A DNA stretch of 64,000 nt from the NCBI GenBank assembly GCA_019240525.1, contig JAFAYE010000001.1, positions 2,143,300-2,207,299 of the forward strand, written 5' to 3'. This document shows, piece by piece, positions 8,118-16,379 of the stretch. Under the pieces are notes generated by a model that made no database searches, had not been told where the DNA came from, and worked only from the letters and a program-made list of their open reading frames with translations. Position numbers and translations under genes: made by a program. Each line of letters starts with the position of its first letter. Positions within the stretch are counted from its first letter, which is position 1. The DNA comes from Candidatus Eremiobacterota bacterium (lineage in GTDB: Bacteria; Vulcanimicrobiota; Vulcanimicrobiia; Vulcanimicrobiales; Vulcanimicrobiaceae).

Positions 8118-8552
8118 ATGGCAATCGATTATTCGCGCGCACCCCGCGCGTGGGAGAAAGAGAAGAGCAACTTCGTCGCTCTGCTCGACTTGAGGCTCGA
8201 GGAGGTGGAGCGCGGCCGAGCGGTGATGCGCATGCCGTTCCGGCCGGAGATCACGAACGGAACTGGTGCCGTGCATGGCGGGGCGATCGTGAGCCTCTGC
8301 GACACGGTTTTTTACGTTGCGCTGGCCTCGATTTTTGGACGCGAACAGGACACGACGACCGTCGCCCTCCAATGCAATTTCTTAGCGCCCGCCGGTCCCC
8401 CCCACGATCTCGTTGCCGAAGCGAAAGTCTTGCGCGCCGGCCGCCGCATCGTCTATGGCGAAGTCTACGTCCGCAGCGGCGAGAAGATCGTTGCGCACGC
8501 CACACTCAACTTTCTCAATACCTATCCCCAAGAGAAGCCCCTGAAGCGATGA
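8118..8552 (+). CDS. Hotdog-fold thioesterase (PaaI/YbgC-like)
   Basis: 144 residues from ATG 8118, chosen because GGAG sits 6 nt upstream; an in-frame ATG at 8106 has no spaced ribosome-binding site. The PaaI-family signature NGTGAVHGGAIVSLCDT is present, with the conserved His-Gly-Gly and the Asp of the active-site helix, followed by the long strands of a hotdog fold. Members hydrolyse acyl-CoA thioesters, often aromatic or hydroxylated ones. Its TGA overlaps the gcvT ATG (ATGA), so the two genes are translationally coupled, although no metabolic link is obvious. Confidence 0.87.
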   Translation: MAIDYSRAPRAWEKEKSNFVALLDLRLEEVERGRAVMRMPFRPEITNGTGAVHGGAIVSLCDTVFYVALASIFGREQDTTTVALQCNFLAPAGPPHDLVAEAKVLRAGRRIVYGEVYVRSGEKIVAHATLNFLNTYPQEKPLKR

Positions 8553-9637
8553 AGCGCACCGCGCTCCACGACGACCACGTGAGTGCCGGCGCGCGAATGG
8601 TTCCATTTGCGGAGTTCGAGATGCCGGTGCAATATGCCGGAATCCTCAAGGAGCACGACGCGGTGCGTCACCGCGCAGGTTTGTTCGATTTATCGCACAT
8701 GGGCCAGTTCTGGCTGACCGGCGAATTCGTGGCGCGATGGGCGGATCGATTGACGATCAACGCAGTCGGCACGATGAAACCGATGCAGGCGCGATATAAC
8801 ATTTTTTGCAACGAAGCCGGTGGCACGCACGATGACACGATCTTCTATCGGCTCGAAAAGGGTTGGCTGCTGGTAGTCAACGCGTCGAATGCCGAAAAAA
8901 TCTGGAAACTTCTCGACGAGCAGCTTCCGAGCGACGGTGTTGAAATGGAGAATCGGCACGGCCGCCGGGCGCTCATCGCGATTCAGGGGCCGCGTTCGGT
9001 CGAGATGCTCCAACCGCACGTCGACGTCGATCTCGCAGCGCTCCGGTACTACTTTTGCGCGGAGGGGCACGTCAACGGCGTCCCCACCGTGATCGCGCGA
9101 ACAGGATACACCGGCGAAGATGGTTTCGAGCTCTTCGTCGCGGGCGAAGACGCCTCCGAAGTCTGGAAGGCGCTCTTGCGCGATCATCAAAGCGATGGTC
9201 TAGAAGCATGCGGCTTGGGCGCGCGCGACGTGTTGCGGCTCGAGGCCGGGATGCCGCTCTACGGACACGAGCTCACCGAAGCGATTACGCCGGTTCAGGC
9301 CGGCTTGAAATGGGCGCTCAAACTCGAAAAGCCCGAGTTCGTCGGGAAGGAAGCGCTTCGCGAACAACTCGAGTTCGACCGATACTCGAGGATCGTCGGT
9401 CTGATCATGCACGGCCGCACGCCCGCGCGGGAGGGGTATTCCGTTTGGTTCGACGGACGCGTGGCGGGCTCAATTCGGAGCGGATCGATCGCGCCGTCGG
9501 TTGGGAATAAGAACATCGCAACGGCGCTGATTGCACCCGAAGCCTCTTCGCTAGGCACGCGTCTCGAAGTCGAAATACGTGGGAGCCGCCACGAGGCAAC
9601 CGTGGTCGCAATGCCGTTTTACAAGCGCTCTAAGTAA
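8549..9637 (+). CDS. gcvT: Aminomethyltransferase, glycine cleavage T protein
   Basis: 362 residues from the ATG that overlaps the thioesterase stop. GcvT takes the aminomethyl group from lipoylated GcvH, passes the methylene to tetrahydrofolate and releases ammonia. The N-terminal ALHDDHVSAGARMVPFAEFEMPVQY, then FDLSHMGQFWLTG, GYTGEDGFELF and GLGARDVLRLEAGMPLYGHE are textbook T-protein motifs. gcvH follows 16 nt later. The P-protein genes are 1.4 kb further on, past an opposite-strand lipoprotein gene. Confidence 0.96.
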   Translation: MKRTALHDDHVSAGARMVPFAEFEMPVQYAGILKEHDAVRHRAGLFDLSHMGQFWLTGEFVARWADRLTINAVGTMKPMQARYNIFCNEAGGTHDDTIFYRLEKGWLLVVNASNAEKIWKLLDEQLPSDGVEMENRHGRRALIAIQGPRSVEMLQPHVDVDLAALRYYFCAEGHVNGVPTVIARTGYTGEDGFELFVAGEDASEVWKALLRDHQSDGLEACGLGARDVLRLEAGMPLYGHELTEAITPVQAGLKWALKLEKPEFVGKEALREQLEFDRYSRIVGLIMHGRTPAREGYSVWFDGRVAGSIRSGSIAPSVGNKNIATALIAPEASSLGTRLEVEIRGSRHEATVVAMPFYKRSK

Positions 9638-9653
9638 CTCGGAAGGAGAAAAC

Positions 9654-10034
9654 GTGGCGCAACCGGCGGATCTGCTCTTCAGCAAGGAACACGAGTGGGT
9701 TCGGCTCGACGGTGACGTGGCGACGATCGGCGTCACCGACTACGCACAGAACGCGCTCGGCGACATCGTCTACGTCGAGCTCCCGCGTGTCGGCTCGACA
9801 ATAGCGCAGTTCGCGAACGTGGGCGTGATCGAGTCGGTCAAAGCAGTCTCGGATCTCTTCACTCCGATGTCCGGCGAAGTGGTCGAAGTCAATCTGGATC
9901 TGGAGGGCGATCCCGCCGCTGTTAATCGCGAACCCTACGGCGCGGGCTGGCTGCTCAAGCTTCGACTCTCGAAACCCGACGAAGCGCAGAGTCTCCTTTC
10001 CGCCGCGGAATACGAAAAAATCTCCGCCAACTAA
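9654..10034 (+). CDS. gcvH: Glycine cleavage system H protein
   Basis: 126 residues from GTG 9654, supported by GGAAGGAG at 9641-9648; a longer reading from 9579 runs back into gcvT and is rejected. GcvH carries the lipoyl arm between the P, T and L proteins. The lipoylated lysine is Lys63 in GVIESVKAVSD, and DYAQNALGDIVYVELP is the conserved first half of the barrel. Lipoylation would come from LipA and LipB, encoded at 62399-63938. It is followed 15 nt later by the 3' end of a convergent gene. Confidence 0.96.
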   Translation: MAQPADLLFSKEHEWVRLDGDVATIGVTDYAQNALGDIVYVELPRVGSTIAQFANVGVIESVKAVSDLFTPMSGEVVEVNLDLEGDPAAVNREPYGAGWLLKLRLSKPDEAQSLLSAAEYEKISAN

Positions 10035-10049
10035 AGCGTTCGGCGGGAA

Positions 10050-11402
10050 CTATTCGTTGTCGACCGGTTGATCCGAAGCGGGCTGGCTTTCGAAATATTC
10101 TCTAGAAAATTCCGAGGCGATCGGAACGAATTTTCGCGGCTTTTGCCCGAAATTAAAGCAGTTCGCGATGCTCGTTGCGCGGACGTCGGTTGTCCAGAGC
10201 CGCCCCAGATCCCAGTTGTCTTCGATAAACCGTAGAATGCTGCCAAACTCGTATTGCGTGTGGGATACGTAGCTCTTACGTGCGTATGCCGATACGACCA
10301 GCATCGGCACGCGAAATCCAAGACCACCGCGGCGGTCGCGAAACGGAGGAGCCACGTTGTCGTAAAATCCTCCCCAATCGTCCCACACGATAACGATAGC
10401 GGTACTCTTCCAATACGGGCTTTCACCGACGGCATTGACGATGCTCGCCACCCAGGACGGCCCGGTGTCCGGGTGAGGCCCGGGATGATCGGAGTTGTTC
10501 AACACGGGAACGACCCATGAAAGGGCGGGTAACCGGTCTGCGGAGAGGTCCTTGAAAAAGAGACTGCTCGGCGTCGTAACCCGGCTCGTCCACTCCGGGC
10601 CGTAACGTACGGCCTTGATCGAATCGAACGCATTCCAGATAGCGCCTGTGGACCCGTCCACTTTAGGCGTGTAGTACTTCCACGCGACGCTCTTGGCGTC
10701 GAGAAGATCTCGGAGCGTGCGGTAAGAGAGGCACGGAAAAGGTCCTCCGTCGGGCTCAAGCTTTTGAGCGACCGTCAGCACCGATGTGGTCGTTCCGGAG
10801 GGCGAGTCGCATCCCCATGGTTGATGCGAAGGAAAATCTATCAGCGCTTCGTTTGCATTGATCGTCGTATCGCCGCGAATCAAGTCCTGGTGCGCGGTAT
10901 AACTTCCGCTGCCTTGCGTCTGGAACATATGGTCGGCCAGCACGTAGGATTTTGCTAGATCCCAGTAGGGCGCAACCTGCTTGGGATCGACGTATTGGTA
11001 GGGAGCGGTCCCGGCATAGCCATGCTCTCCGCCGCCCTCCAAATTAAAGCCGTCCATCTTGCCGTTGTCGTAAGCTGCGAGAAAGCCTTGCCACGAATGT
11101 CCCAAATCGTACGGATAGGCAAGCCCGATTTTTCTCAGTTTAACGGTCCGGCCGTTCGACATCTTTCCTTCGACGGCTCCGTCCGCCCCCGGGAACGTCG
11201 CAAACAGGTTGTCAAAACTGCGATTCTCTTGAATGACGACGATGACGTGCTGGACGTGTTGCACCTTGGGTTCGGTGCGCTGCGCCGGCAGGTTTGGAAG
11301 ACTGATATCGGGCGAATCGCTCGTCGCTCTGCTGCTACAAGCGCCGAGGCAGAGAATACCGGTAAGCGCCGTCACGCGGGCGAGCAGAGCAATCGGAGAC
11401 AT
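10050..11402 (-). CDS. Lipoprotein phosphoesterase (phospholipase C / acid phosphatase family)
   Basis: 450 residues from ATG 11402. The signal peptide ends in the lipobox CLGAC (Cys22), so it should be membrane-anchored outside the cytoplasm. Hallmarks of the PF04185 phosphoesterase family are VIVVIQENRSFDNLFATFPG near the N-terminus, PGPHPDTGPSWV, IVIVWDDWGGFYDNVAPP and LRFIEDNWDLG. These bind metal and phosphate in bacterial phospholipase C and AcpA-like acid phosphatases. The substrate, lipid or soluble phosphate ester, cannot be fixed. It sits convergently after gcvH and divergently from gcvPA, splitting the gcv genes. The promoter geometry suggests a leaderless mRNA. Confidence 0.88.
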   Translation of the reverse strand: MSPIALLARVTALTGILCLGACSSRATSDSPDISLPNLPAQRTEPKVQHVQHVIVVIQENRSFDNLFATFPGADGAVEGKMSNGRTVKLRKIGLAYPYDLGHSWQGFLAAYDNGKMDGFNLEGGGEHGYAGTAPYQYVDPKQVAPYWDLAKSYVLADHMFQTQGSGSYTAHQDLIRGDTTINANEALIDFPSHQPWGCDSPSGTTTSVLTVAQKLEPDGGPFPCLSYRTLRDLLDAKSVAWKYYTPKVDGSTGAIWNAFDSIKAVRYGPEWTSRVTTPSSLFFKDLSADRLPALSWVVPVLNNSDHPGPHPDTGPSWVASIVNAVGESPYWKSTAIVIVWDDWGGFYDNVAPPFRDRRGGLGFRVPMLVVSAYARKSYVSHTQYEFGSILRFIEDNWDLGRLWTTDVRATSIANCFNFGQKPRKFVPIASEFSREYFESQPASDQPVDNE

Positions 11403-11438
11403 GGTACCATTATAGGTCCGGTTGTCGGAGGTTCGCAA
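11403..11438 (-). promoter_or_regulatory. Promoter of the phosphoesterase gene, likely leaderless
   Basis: On the minus strand TTGCGA (11438-11433) and a perfect TATAAT (11414-11409) are 18 nt apart. Exactly 6 nt separate TATAAT from the ATG at 11402, so transcription would start at or next to the start codon with no room for a ribosome-binding site. The same spacing recurs before pdxS. Confidence 0.6.
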
Positions 11439-11464
11439 CGGCCGCCGCGGCGAACTGCTCGGCG

Positions 11465-12826
11465 ATGTATGCGCCGCACACTAAGCGCGATATCGAGCAA
11501 ATGCTCGATACGATCGGCGTCGAATCGCTCGACGTTCTCTTACGCGTACCCGAGCCGATCGCACTCGCGGCGAAGCTCGACGTCGTACCGGCGCTGCCGG
11601 AGTATTTGATTCAGCGCCGCTTCGCACAGTTCGCGGAAAAGAACGCCGCGGTGAACTACCGGTCGTTCTTGGGCGCAGGCTCGTATCGCCATTACGCCCC
11701 CCCGGCCATCGCGGCGCTGGCGATGCGCGGAGAGTTTCTTACGGCGTACACCCCCTATCAAGCCGAAGTCTCCCAAGGCTATCTTCAAGCCATCTACGAG
11801 TGGCAGACATACATCTGTTTACTGACGGGAATGGAGATCGCGAACGCGTCGGTTTATGACGGCGCGACGGCTCTAGCCGAAGCGGCGATCATGGCGTTGA
11901 ACGCAACAGGGCGGCACAAACTGCTCGTTTCACGGGCGATCCACCCGAACTACCGCGCGGTATTGCGCACGTACTGCGACGGACTCGACGTCGCCATCGA
12001 GGAGGTTGCGTTTACCGACGAAGGCGTGACCGACGATCGCGCACTTGCCGCGGCGGTCGCCACCGGAGAGTTCGCGGCAGTCGCGCTTCAATCGCCGAAC
12101 TTTTTCGGCAACGTCGATACGCCTTCATCGAACGCAGCGAGCACAATCGATGCCAGCGGAACCATTCCGATTGCCGTCGTCGCCGAAGCTCTGTCGCTCG
12201 CAGCGCTTGCGCCGCCGCGTGCCTGGGGCGCCGCGATCGTGGCCGGTGAAGCGCAAAGTTTTGGGATTGCGCAGTCATACGGCGGCCCGTATGCCGGCTT
12301 CATTGCATCGACCAACGATCACTTGCGTCGTATTCCCGGCCGGTTGGTCGGCAAGACCGTCGACAACGCCGAGCGCACCGCCTACGTGCTCACCCTACAA
12401 GCGCGCGAGCAGCACATTCGCCGCGAACGCGCGACATCGAATATTTGCACGAATCAGGCGCATTGCGCGTTGATCGCGACGATCTATCTCGCGCTCATGG
12501 GAAAGACGGGACTTCGCGATGCTGCCGCACTCAATCTGGCGCGCTCGCGCGAACTTGCGAGCGCGGTGGCTAACGTGCGGGGCGTGCGCCTCAAGCATTC
12601 GGCACCATTCTTCAACGAGTTCGTCGCCGACGTAGGGCGACCAGCGGGCAGCGTGCTCGCAGGATTGGCCGAGCGAAACATTCTCGGCGGTTTGGATCTC
12701 GGGCGATTCTATCCCGAACTGAGCACGTGCATCTTGATGACTGCTACCGAGCTCACGACCAGCGGTGATGTCAATGCGCTCGCAAGTGCGCTCGAAGAGG
12801 TGCTCAATGTCCCAGCACACGTCTGA
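11465..12826 (+). CDS. gcvPA: Glycine dehydrogenase (decarboxylating) subunit 1
   Basis: 453 residues. This is the N-terminal half of the split glycine decarboxylase (P protein), which with GcvPB decarboxylates glycine and loads the aminomethyl group onto GcvH. The start MYAPHTKRDIEQMLDTIGV, FLGAGSYRHYAPPAI, TAYTPYQAEVSQGYLQAIYEWQT and MEIANASVYDGATA are conserved throughout the family. The PLP lysine is in the other subunit, as expected. Its 3' end overlaps gcvPB by 20 nt. The split form is common in Firmicutes, Thermus and several uncultured phyla. Confidence 0.96.
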   Translation: MYAPHTKRDIEQMLDTIGVESLDVLLRVPEPIALAAKLDVVPALPEYLIQRRFAQFAEKNAAVNYRSFLGAGSYRHYAPPAIAALAMRGEFLTAYTPYQAEVSQGYLQAIYEWQTYICLLTGMEIANASVYDGATALAEAAIMALNATGRHKLLVSRAIHPNYRAVLRTYCDGLDVAIEEVAFTDEGVTDDRALAAAVATGEFAAVALQSPNFFGNVDTPSSNAASTIDASGTIPIAVVAEALSLAALAPPRAWGAAIVAGEAQSFGIAQSYGGPYAGFIASTNDHLRRIPGRLVGKTVDNAERTAYVLTLQAREQHIRRERATSNICTNQAHCALIATIYLALMGKTGLRDAAALNLARSRELASAVANVRGVRLKHSAPFFNEFVADVGRPAGSVLAGLAERNILGGLDLGRFYPELSTCILMTATELTTSGDVNALASALEEVLNVPAHV

Positions 12827-14258
12827 GAAGCTCATCTTCGAGCTCGGCCAAGAGGGGCGAGCGAACCGCTATTTCGAGGAAGGAAAGCCGCTCGAAACAT
12901 TTCTTCCTCAGGCCTCGTTACGCAAGGACCTCCCGCTTCCCGATAACAGCGAGCTCGAGGTCGTTCGTCACTATACGCGTTTGTCTCAACGCACGTTCGG
13001 CATCGATCTCGGATTCTACCCGCTGGGGTCGTGCACGATGAAATACAATCCGCGAGTCAACGACGCGATCGCATCCCGGCGCGAATTTGCCGAGCTTCAT
13101 CCGTTCGCTCCCGACGAGCTCGCGCAGGGAGCCCTGCAAATAATGTACGAGCTGGAGCGCTCGTTGAGTTCTTTATTCGGAATGGCGGCCTTTTCGCTCA
13201 ACCCGTCCGCCGGCGCGCACGCCGAGCTGGGCGCGCTGCTGATCGCGAAGAAATTCTTCAAGAAGCGCGGTGAAACGGCGCGCGACAAAGTCATCGTGCC
13301 CGACACCGCGCACGGCACGAACCCGGCGTCGGCGGCAATGTGCGGCTTCAAGGTGGTTTCGCTGCCGAGCGACGAGCGAGGCCGCGTCAACGTGGCCGAG
13401 GTTCGTAAGGTGCTCGGGAGCGACACGGCCGTATGCATGATGACCAATCCCAACACACTCGGCCTGTTTGAGAACGAGATCGCCGATATCGCCGCGGCCG
13501 TGCACGAAGCCGGTGGACTGATGTATTACGACGGGGCAAATGCCAACGCAATTATGGGATACGCGCGGCCGGGCGACATGGGATTCGATCTGATGCACCT
13601 CAACACGCACAAGACATTTACCATTCCGCATGGTGGAGGCGGGGCCGGACACGGCCCGCTTGGCGTTGCGCCGCACCTCGTTGACTATTTGCCGGTTCCC
13701 GTGGTGGTGCGCGACGGTTCGAGCTACCGGCTCGATTTCGACCGGCCCATGTCGATCGGACCGATGCGCTCCTTCTGGTCAAACTTCGCACATACCGTAC
13801 GTGCTCTTGCGTATCTGTATGCGAACGGCGCCGAAGGACTCAAGCGCGTTTCGGAGCTCGCGGTGCTCAATGCCAACTATCTGCGGGTGAAAGTCGCCGA
13901 GTTTTTGGAAACGCCGTATCCCGAGCACTGCCGGCACGAATTCGTTGTGTCCGCACAACAACTCAAAAAAGAGCACGGCGTGCGCGCGCTCGACATCGCG
14001 AAGGCATTGCTCGATTACGGCTTCATGGCGCCGACGATGTATTTTCCGCTGCTGGTTCCAGAATGCTTGATGGTGGAACCGACCGAAACTGAATCGAAAG
14101 AGACGCTCGACGAGTTCGTGGCCGCGCTGCGCGAAATCGTCAGCAAAGCTCAAAGCGATCCGCAAGCGCTCTTCGATGCTCCCATCACCACCGCCGTGGG
14201 TCGCGTGGACGAAACGCGGGCCGCGCGCCAACCGGATCTGCGCTGGCGGCCATCGTAG
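12807..14258 (+). CDS. gcvPB: Glycine dehydrogenase (decarboxylating) subunit 2
   Basis: 483 residues from ATG 12807, overlapping the gcvPA stop by 20 nt; an earlier in-frame start at 12765 would extend 42 nt into gcvPA. This is the catalytic PLP-binding half of the split P protein. The Schiff-base lysine is Lys269 in HLNTHKTFTIPHGGGG, and the glycine-rich loop beside it is conserved. FYPLGSCTMKYNPRVN near the N-terminus is another family signature. Together with gcvT, gcvH and LipA/LipB-dependent lipoylation it completes the glycine-specific parts of the system. The shared L protein (lipoamide dehydrogenase) is not in the window. Confidence 0.96.
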   Translation: MSQHTSEKLIFELGQEGRANRYFEEGKPLETFLPQASLRKDLPLPDNSELEVVRHYTRLSQRTFGIDLGFYPLGSCTMKYNPRVNDAIASRREFAELHPFAPDELAQGALQIMYELERSLSSLFGMAAFSLNPSAGAHAELGALLIAKKFFKKRGETARDKVIVPDTAHGTNPASAAMCGFKVVSLPSDERGRVNVAEVRKVLGSDTAVCMMTNPNTLGLFENEIADIAAAVHEAGGLMYYDGANANAIMGYARPGDMGFDLMHLNTHKTFTIPHGGGGAGHGPLGVAPHLVDYLPVPVVVRDGSSYRLDFDRPMSIGPMRSFWSNFAHTVRALAYLYANGAEGLKRVSELAVLNANYLRVKVAEFLETPYPEHCRHEFVVSAQQLKKEHGVRALDIAKALLDYGFMAPTMYFPLLVPECLMVEPTETESKETLDEFVAALREIVSKAQSDPQALFDAPITTAVGRVDETRAARQPDLRWRPS

Positions 14259-14278
14259 CGCCGCCTCCGCAGCTAGAT

Positions 14279-14311
14279 GAGGGCCCGGCGGGAGCTGTCT
14301 GCCGGGCCCTC
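14279..14311 (+). terminator. Strong hairpin after gcvPB
   Basis: GAGGGCCCGGC (14279-14289) pairs perfectly with GCCGGGCCCTC (14301-14311) over an 11-nt loop, 20 nt after the gcvPB stop. There is no T run, so it may act as a 3' stabiliser or a weak terminator ahead of the next one. Confidence 0.55.
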
Positions 14312-14365
14312 TCCGCTCCCTGAAGGAGCCCGCGCCATTTCCGCCGCCCCGGTCACGCCTCCTTG

Positions 14366-14392
14366 AAAAGTTGACGCGCCTCAACTTTTTTT
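14366..14392 (+). terminator. Rho-independent terminator after gcvPB (possibly overlapping a promoter)
   Basis: AAAAGTTGA (14366-14374) pairs with TCAACTTTT (14381-14389) over CGCGCC and runs into seven T. The symmetric A/T flanks make it readable from both strands. The same bases contain TTGACG (14371-14376), which with TAGGGT (14395-14400, 18 nt spacer) could be the promoter of the cdo operon. The palindrome could then also be an operator. Confidence 0.65.
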
Positions 14393-14400
14393 GCTAGGGT
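14371..14400 (+). promoter_or_regulatory. Candidate promoter of the cdo-TonB receptor operon
   Basis: TTGACG, 18 nt, TAGGGT; predicted transcript start is around 14407. It overlaps the terminator palindrome. The -10 box is poor (three matches to consensus), so this is a tentative assignment, made because the next gene needs a promoter between 14259 and 14482. Confidence 0.3.
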
Positions 14401-14428
14401 AGGCAGGACTCAGCAGAACCTGGCCGTA

Positions 14429-14465
14429 GAAAGGTGACCCTAGTCATTAAGACGGGTCACTTTTC
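14429..14465 (+). promoter_or_regulatory. Terminator-like hairpin in the leader of the cdo operon
   Basis: GAAAGGTGACCC (14429-14440) can pair with GGGTCACTTTTC (14454-14465), with one G-U pair, around a 13-nt loop. It ends 16 nt before the cdo start. The core GTGACCC/GGGTCAC is a perfect inverted repeat, so it could also be a protein-binding site. Its place between promoter and first gene suggests attenuation or operator control of the whole 12-kb operon. Confidence 0.45.
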
Positions 14466-14481
14466 TTATGCGGAGTTCTTC

Positions 14482-15033
14482 GTGCTATCTACCCTGATCG
14501 CCGATTTTCGTGCCCGGGCGCCCTTGGCGCGCGAAGCTTCGGAGATGGCGGCGCTCCTCGGAGCGACGGCCGCCGAGATGCACACCCTGCCGTCGCTTCC
14601 GCGGCGGTCAGGCGGATATACGCGCACCTGTGCCTATCAGGATTCCACTTTTGAGCTGCTGCTGCTCAACTGGGCCGCCGGCGCCGAGTCGGCGATCCAC
14701 GATCACGGCGACCAGCATTGCTGGATGCTGGTCCTCTCGGGCCGGCTCGAAGTCTGCGACTTCGACCGGCTCGACTCGGGCGAGTCGGCCGGCTATGCCC
14801 ATGTCGAACCGGGCCCACGCCGCCTTCTCGCGGCCGGTGAGATGGATCTTCGCTCGGGGCGCTTCGATTTGCACAGCGTGCGAAGCGCCGACCGGAGCCC
14901 GGCCGTCACGTTGCACGTTTACTCGGGGCCGCTGCGCGAGTTCCTTACCTACGACCCGAGCGCCCGCCGATGCACCAGCGTTGTCAGCGTCTACGACGAG
15001 GTGCTCTCCTCCGCAAAGCTGGTGCGCGGATGA
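14482..15033 (+). CDS. Cysteine dioxygenase type I
   Basis: 183 residues from GTG 14482, preceded by GCGGAG with 6 nt spacing; an alternative GTG at 14434 lies inside the leader hairpin. The enzyme oxidises the thiol of cysteine to cysteine sulfinic acid with a non-haem iron. The iron ligands His73, His75 (IHDHGDQHC) and His131 (DLHSVR), and Cys80 at the position that forms the Cys-Tyr crosslink in other enzymes, match the cupin core of known cysteine dioxygenases, as does TLHVYSGPL. It heads an eight-gene operon and overlaps the next gene by ATGA. A related thiol such as 3-mercaptopropionate is an alternative substrate. Confidence 0.88.
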   Translation: MLSTLIADFRARAPLAREASEMAALLGATAAEMHTLPSLPRRSGGYTRTCAYQDSTFELLLLNWAAGAESAIHDHGDQHCWMLVLSGRLEVCDFDRLDSGESAGYAHVEPGPRRLLAAGEMDLRSGRFDLHSVRSADRSPAVTLHVYSGPLREFLTYDPSARRCTSVVSVYDEVLSSAKLVRG

Positions 15034-16379
15034 GCGAGCTCGACGTCGCGATCGTCGGTGGCGGATTTACCGGGTGTGCGATTGCCGCAAACCTCGCGCG
15101 ACGCGCGAACCAGGCATTTTCGCTCGCGATCTTCGAACCCGGCTCGCTCGGGCGAGGCGCCGCCTACGGTAGCGCCCACCGCGAGCATTTGCTCAATACG
15201 CGGGCGGCGCAGATGAGTATCAATAGCGCGGTTTCGGATGACTTCGTTCGGTGGCTCGGATCTCGCGGTGGGCCTCACGATTTCGTTTCACGTCGTCTCT
15301 ACGGCGATTACGTCGGGGATACGGTCCGCAAAGCGCTCGAGCGCCCTCGCTTCGCTCACGTTACCGAACGCGTCGCCGCATTACGCCGGCAGAAAGAGCG
15401 TTACATCCTCCATACGAGCTCCGGCAAACGTTTCATGGCGCGCACCGTTGTGCTCGCCACCGGAAATCCGCTTCCATACGATGGATTTCTGCCGCGGGAA
15501 GTGCACGGGCGCGGAGGTTACGTTGCAGATCCGTGGCGTTTCGACTACAGCGCCGTCAGCGGTGAAGTGCTCGTGGTTGGTTCGGGACTCACCGCGTTGG
15601 ATGTCTTGGTCGCGCTCAAAGCGTGCGGCCATCGCGGGAGGGTGCACGTTCTTTCCCGCCATGGCCGCTTTCCGCAAGTGCATGCCGACGCGGCATCGTA
15701 CGACGTCGTTCCGGCGCTCGATAGCAGCAGCGCCCAGGCATTGTTACGCAGTTTTCGTTACCATCTCCAGGAAGCCGAGCGACGCGGCTTCGATTGGCGC
15801 GCGGTCATCGACGTCATTCGCCCCGAATCGGAAGCGATCTGGAGGCGCGTACCGGTGCGGGAGCAGCGCCGTTTCGAACGGCATCTTCGCACGCGCTGGG
15901 AGCGTCATCGTCACCGCGCTCCACGCGAGGTAGACGCGGTGCGTGACGAATACGCGCGTTCGGGCCGCCTTCGCGTCTATGCGGGGCAACTGCTTCGCAG
16001 CGTCGGCGACCGAATAACGATCGGCACGCGCGACGGCCACGTGCACGACCTTCAGCCGGCCTGGATTGTCAACTGTTCGGGTGTCGGACGAATTGGCTCG
16101 TTGGCGCAAGACCCGCTGATCGGCACGATGCTCGCTGGCGGCGCCATTTCGCCCGACGCGCGCGGTATGGGCTTGCGCGTCACACCGAAGCTGGAAGCAA
16201 TCAACGCCGCCGGCAATGCGGTCGCGAATCTGTGGATCGTCGGACCGACGGTCCGAGGTTCGCGCTTCGAGGCCACCGCGGTACCGGAACTGCGCGTCAT
16301 GGCCGAGTCGGTAGCGTCGCAAATCGCGGCGGCTGCGCGGACGGAGCAACCGGTTCTCGAGGTCAACGGGAGACGATGA
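15030..16379 (+). CDS. FAD/NAD(P)-binding protein (YdhS-like)
   Basis: 449 residues from ATG 15030, overlapping the cysteine dioxygenase stop. A FAD-binding Rossmann motif VAIVGGGFTGCAIA opens the protein (Gly10-Gly15). FEPGSLGRGAAYGSAHREHLLN is the signature of the PF13454 FAD-NAD(P)-binding family that includes E. coli YdhS. A second Rossmann element VLVVGSGLTALDVLVAL lies near residue 180. The family is poorly characterised; it is often found beside cysteine dioxygenase genes, which suggests a redox step on a sulfur metabolite. It overlaps the following lipoprotein gene by ATGA, tying cytosolic sulfur oxidation genes to exported proteins in one transcript. Confidence 0.85.
   Translation: MSELDVAIVGGGFTGCAIAANLARRANQAFSLAIFEPGSLGRGAAYGSAHREHLLNTRAAQMSINSAVSDDFVRWLGSRGGPHDFVSRRLYGDYVGDTVRKALERPRFAHVTERVAALRRQKERYILHTSSGKRFMARTVVLATGNPLPYDGFLPREVHGRGGYVADPWRFDYSAVSGEVLVVGSGLTALDVLVALKACGHRGRVHVLSRHGRFPQVHADAASYDVVPALDSSSAQALLRSFRYHLQEAERRGFDWRAVIDVIRPESEAIWRRVPVREQRRFERHLRTRWERHRHRAPREVDAVRDEYARSGRLRVYAGQLLRSVGDRITIGTRDGHVHDLQPAWIVNCSGVGRIGSLAQDPLIGTMLAGGAISPDARGMGLRVTPKLEAINAAGNAVANLWIVGPTVRGSRFEATAVPELRVMAESVASQIAAAARTEQPVLEVNGRR

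Noticed and set aside
14434-14481. GTG 14434 as the cysteine dioxygenase start
   Set aside because: It lies within a 12-bp hairpin and lacks a spaced ribosome-binding site; GTG 14482 has GCGGAG at the right distance.
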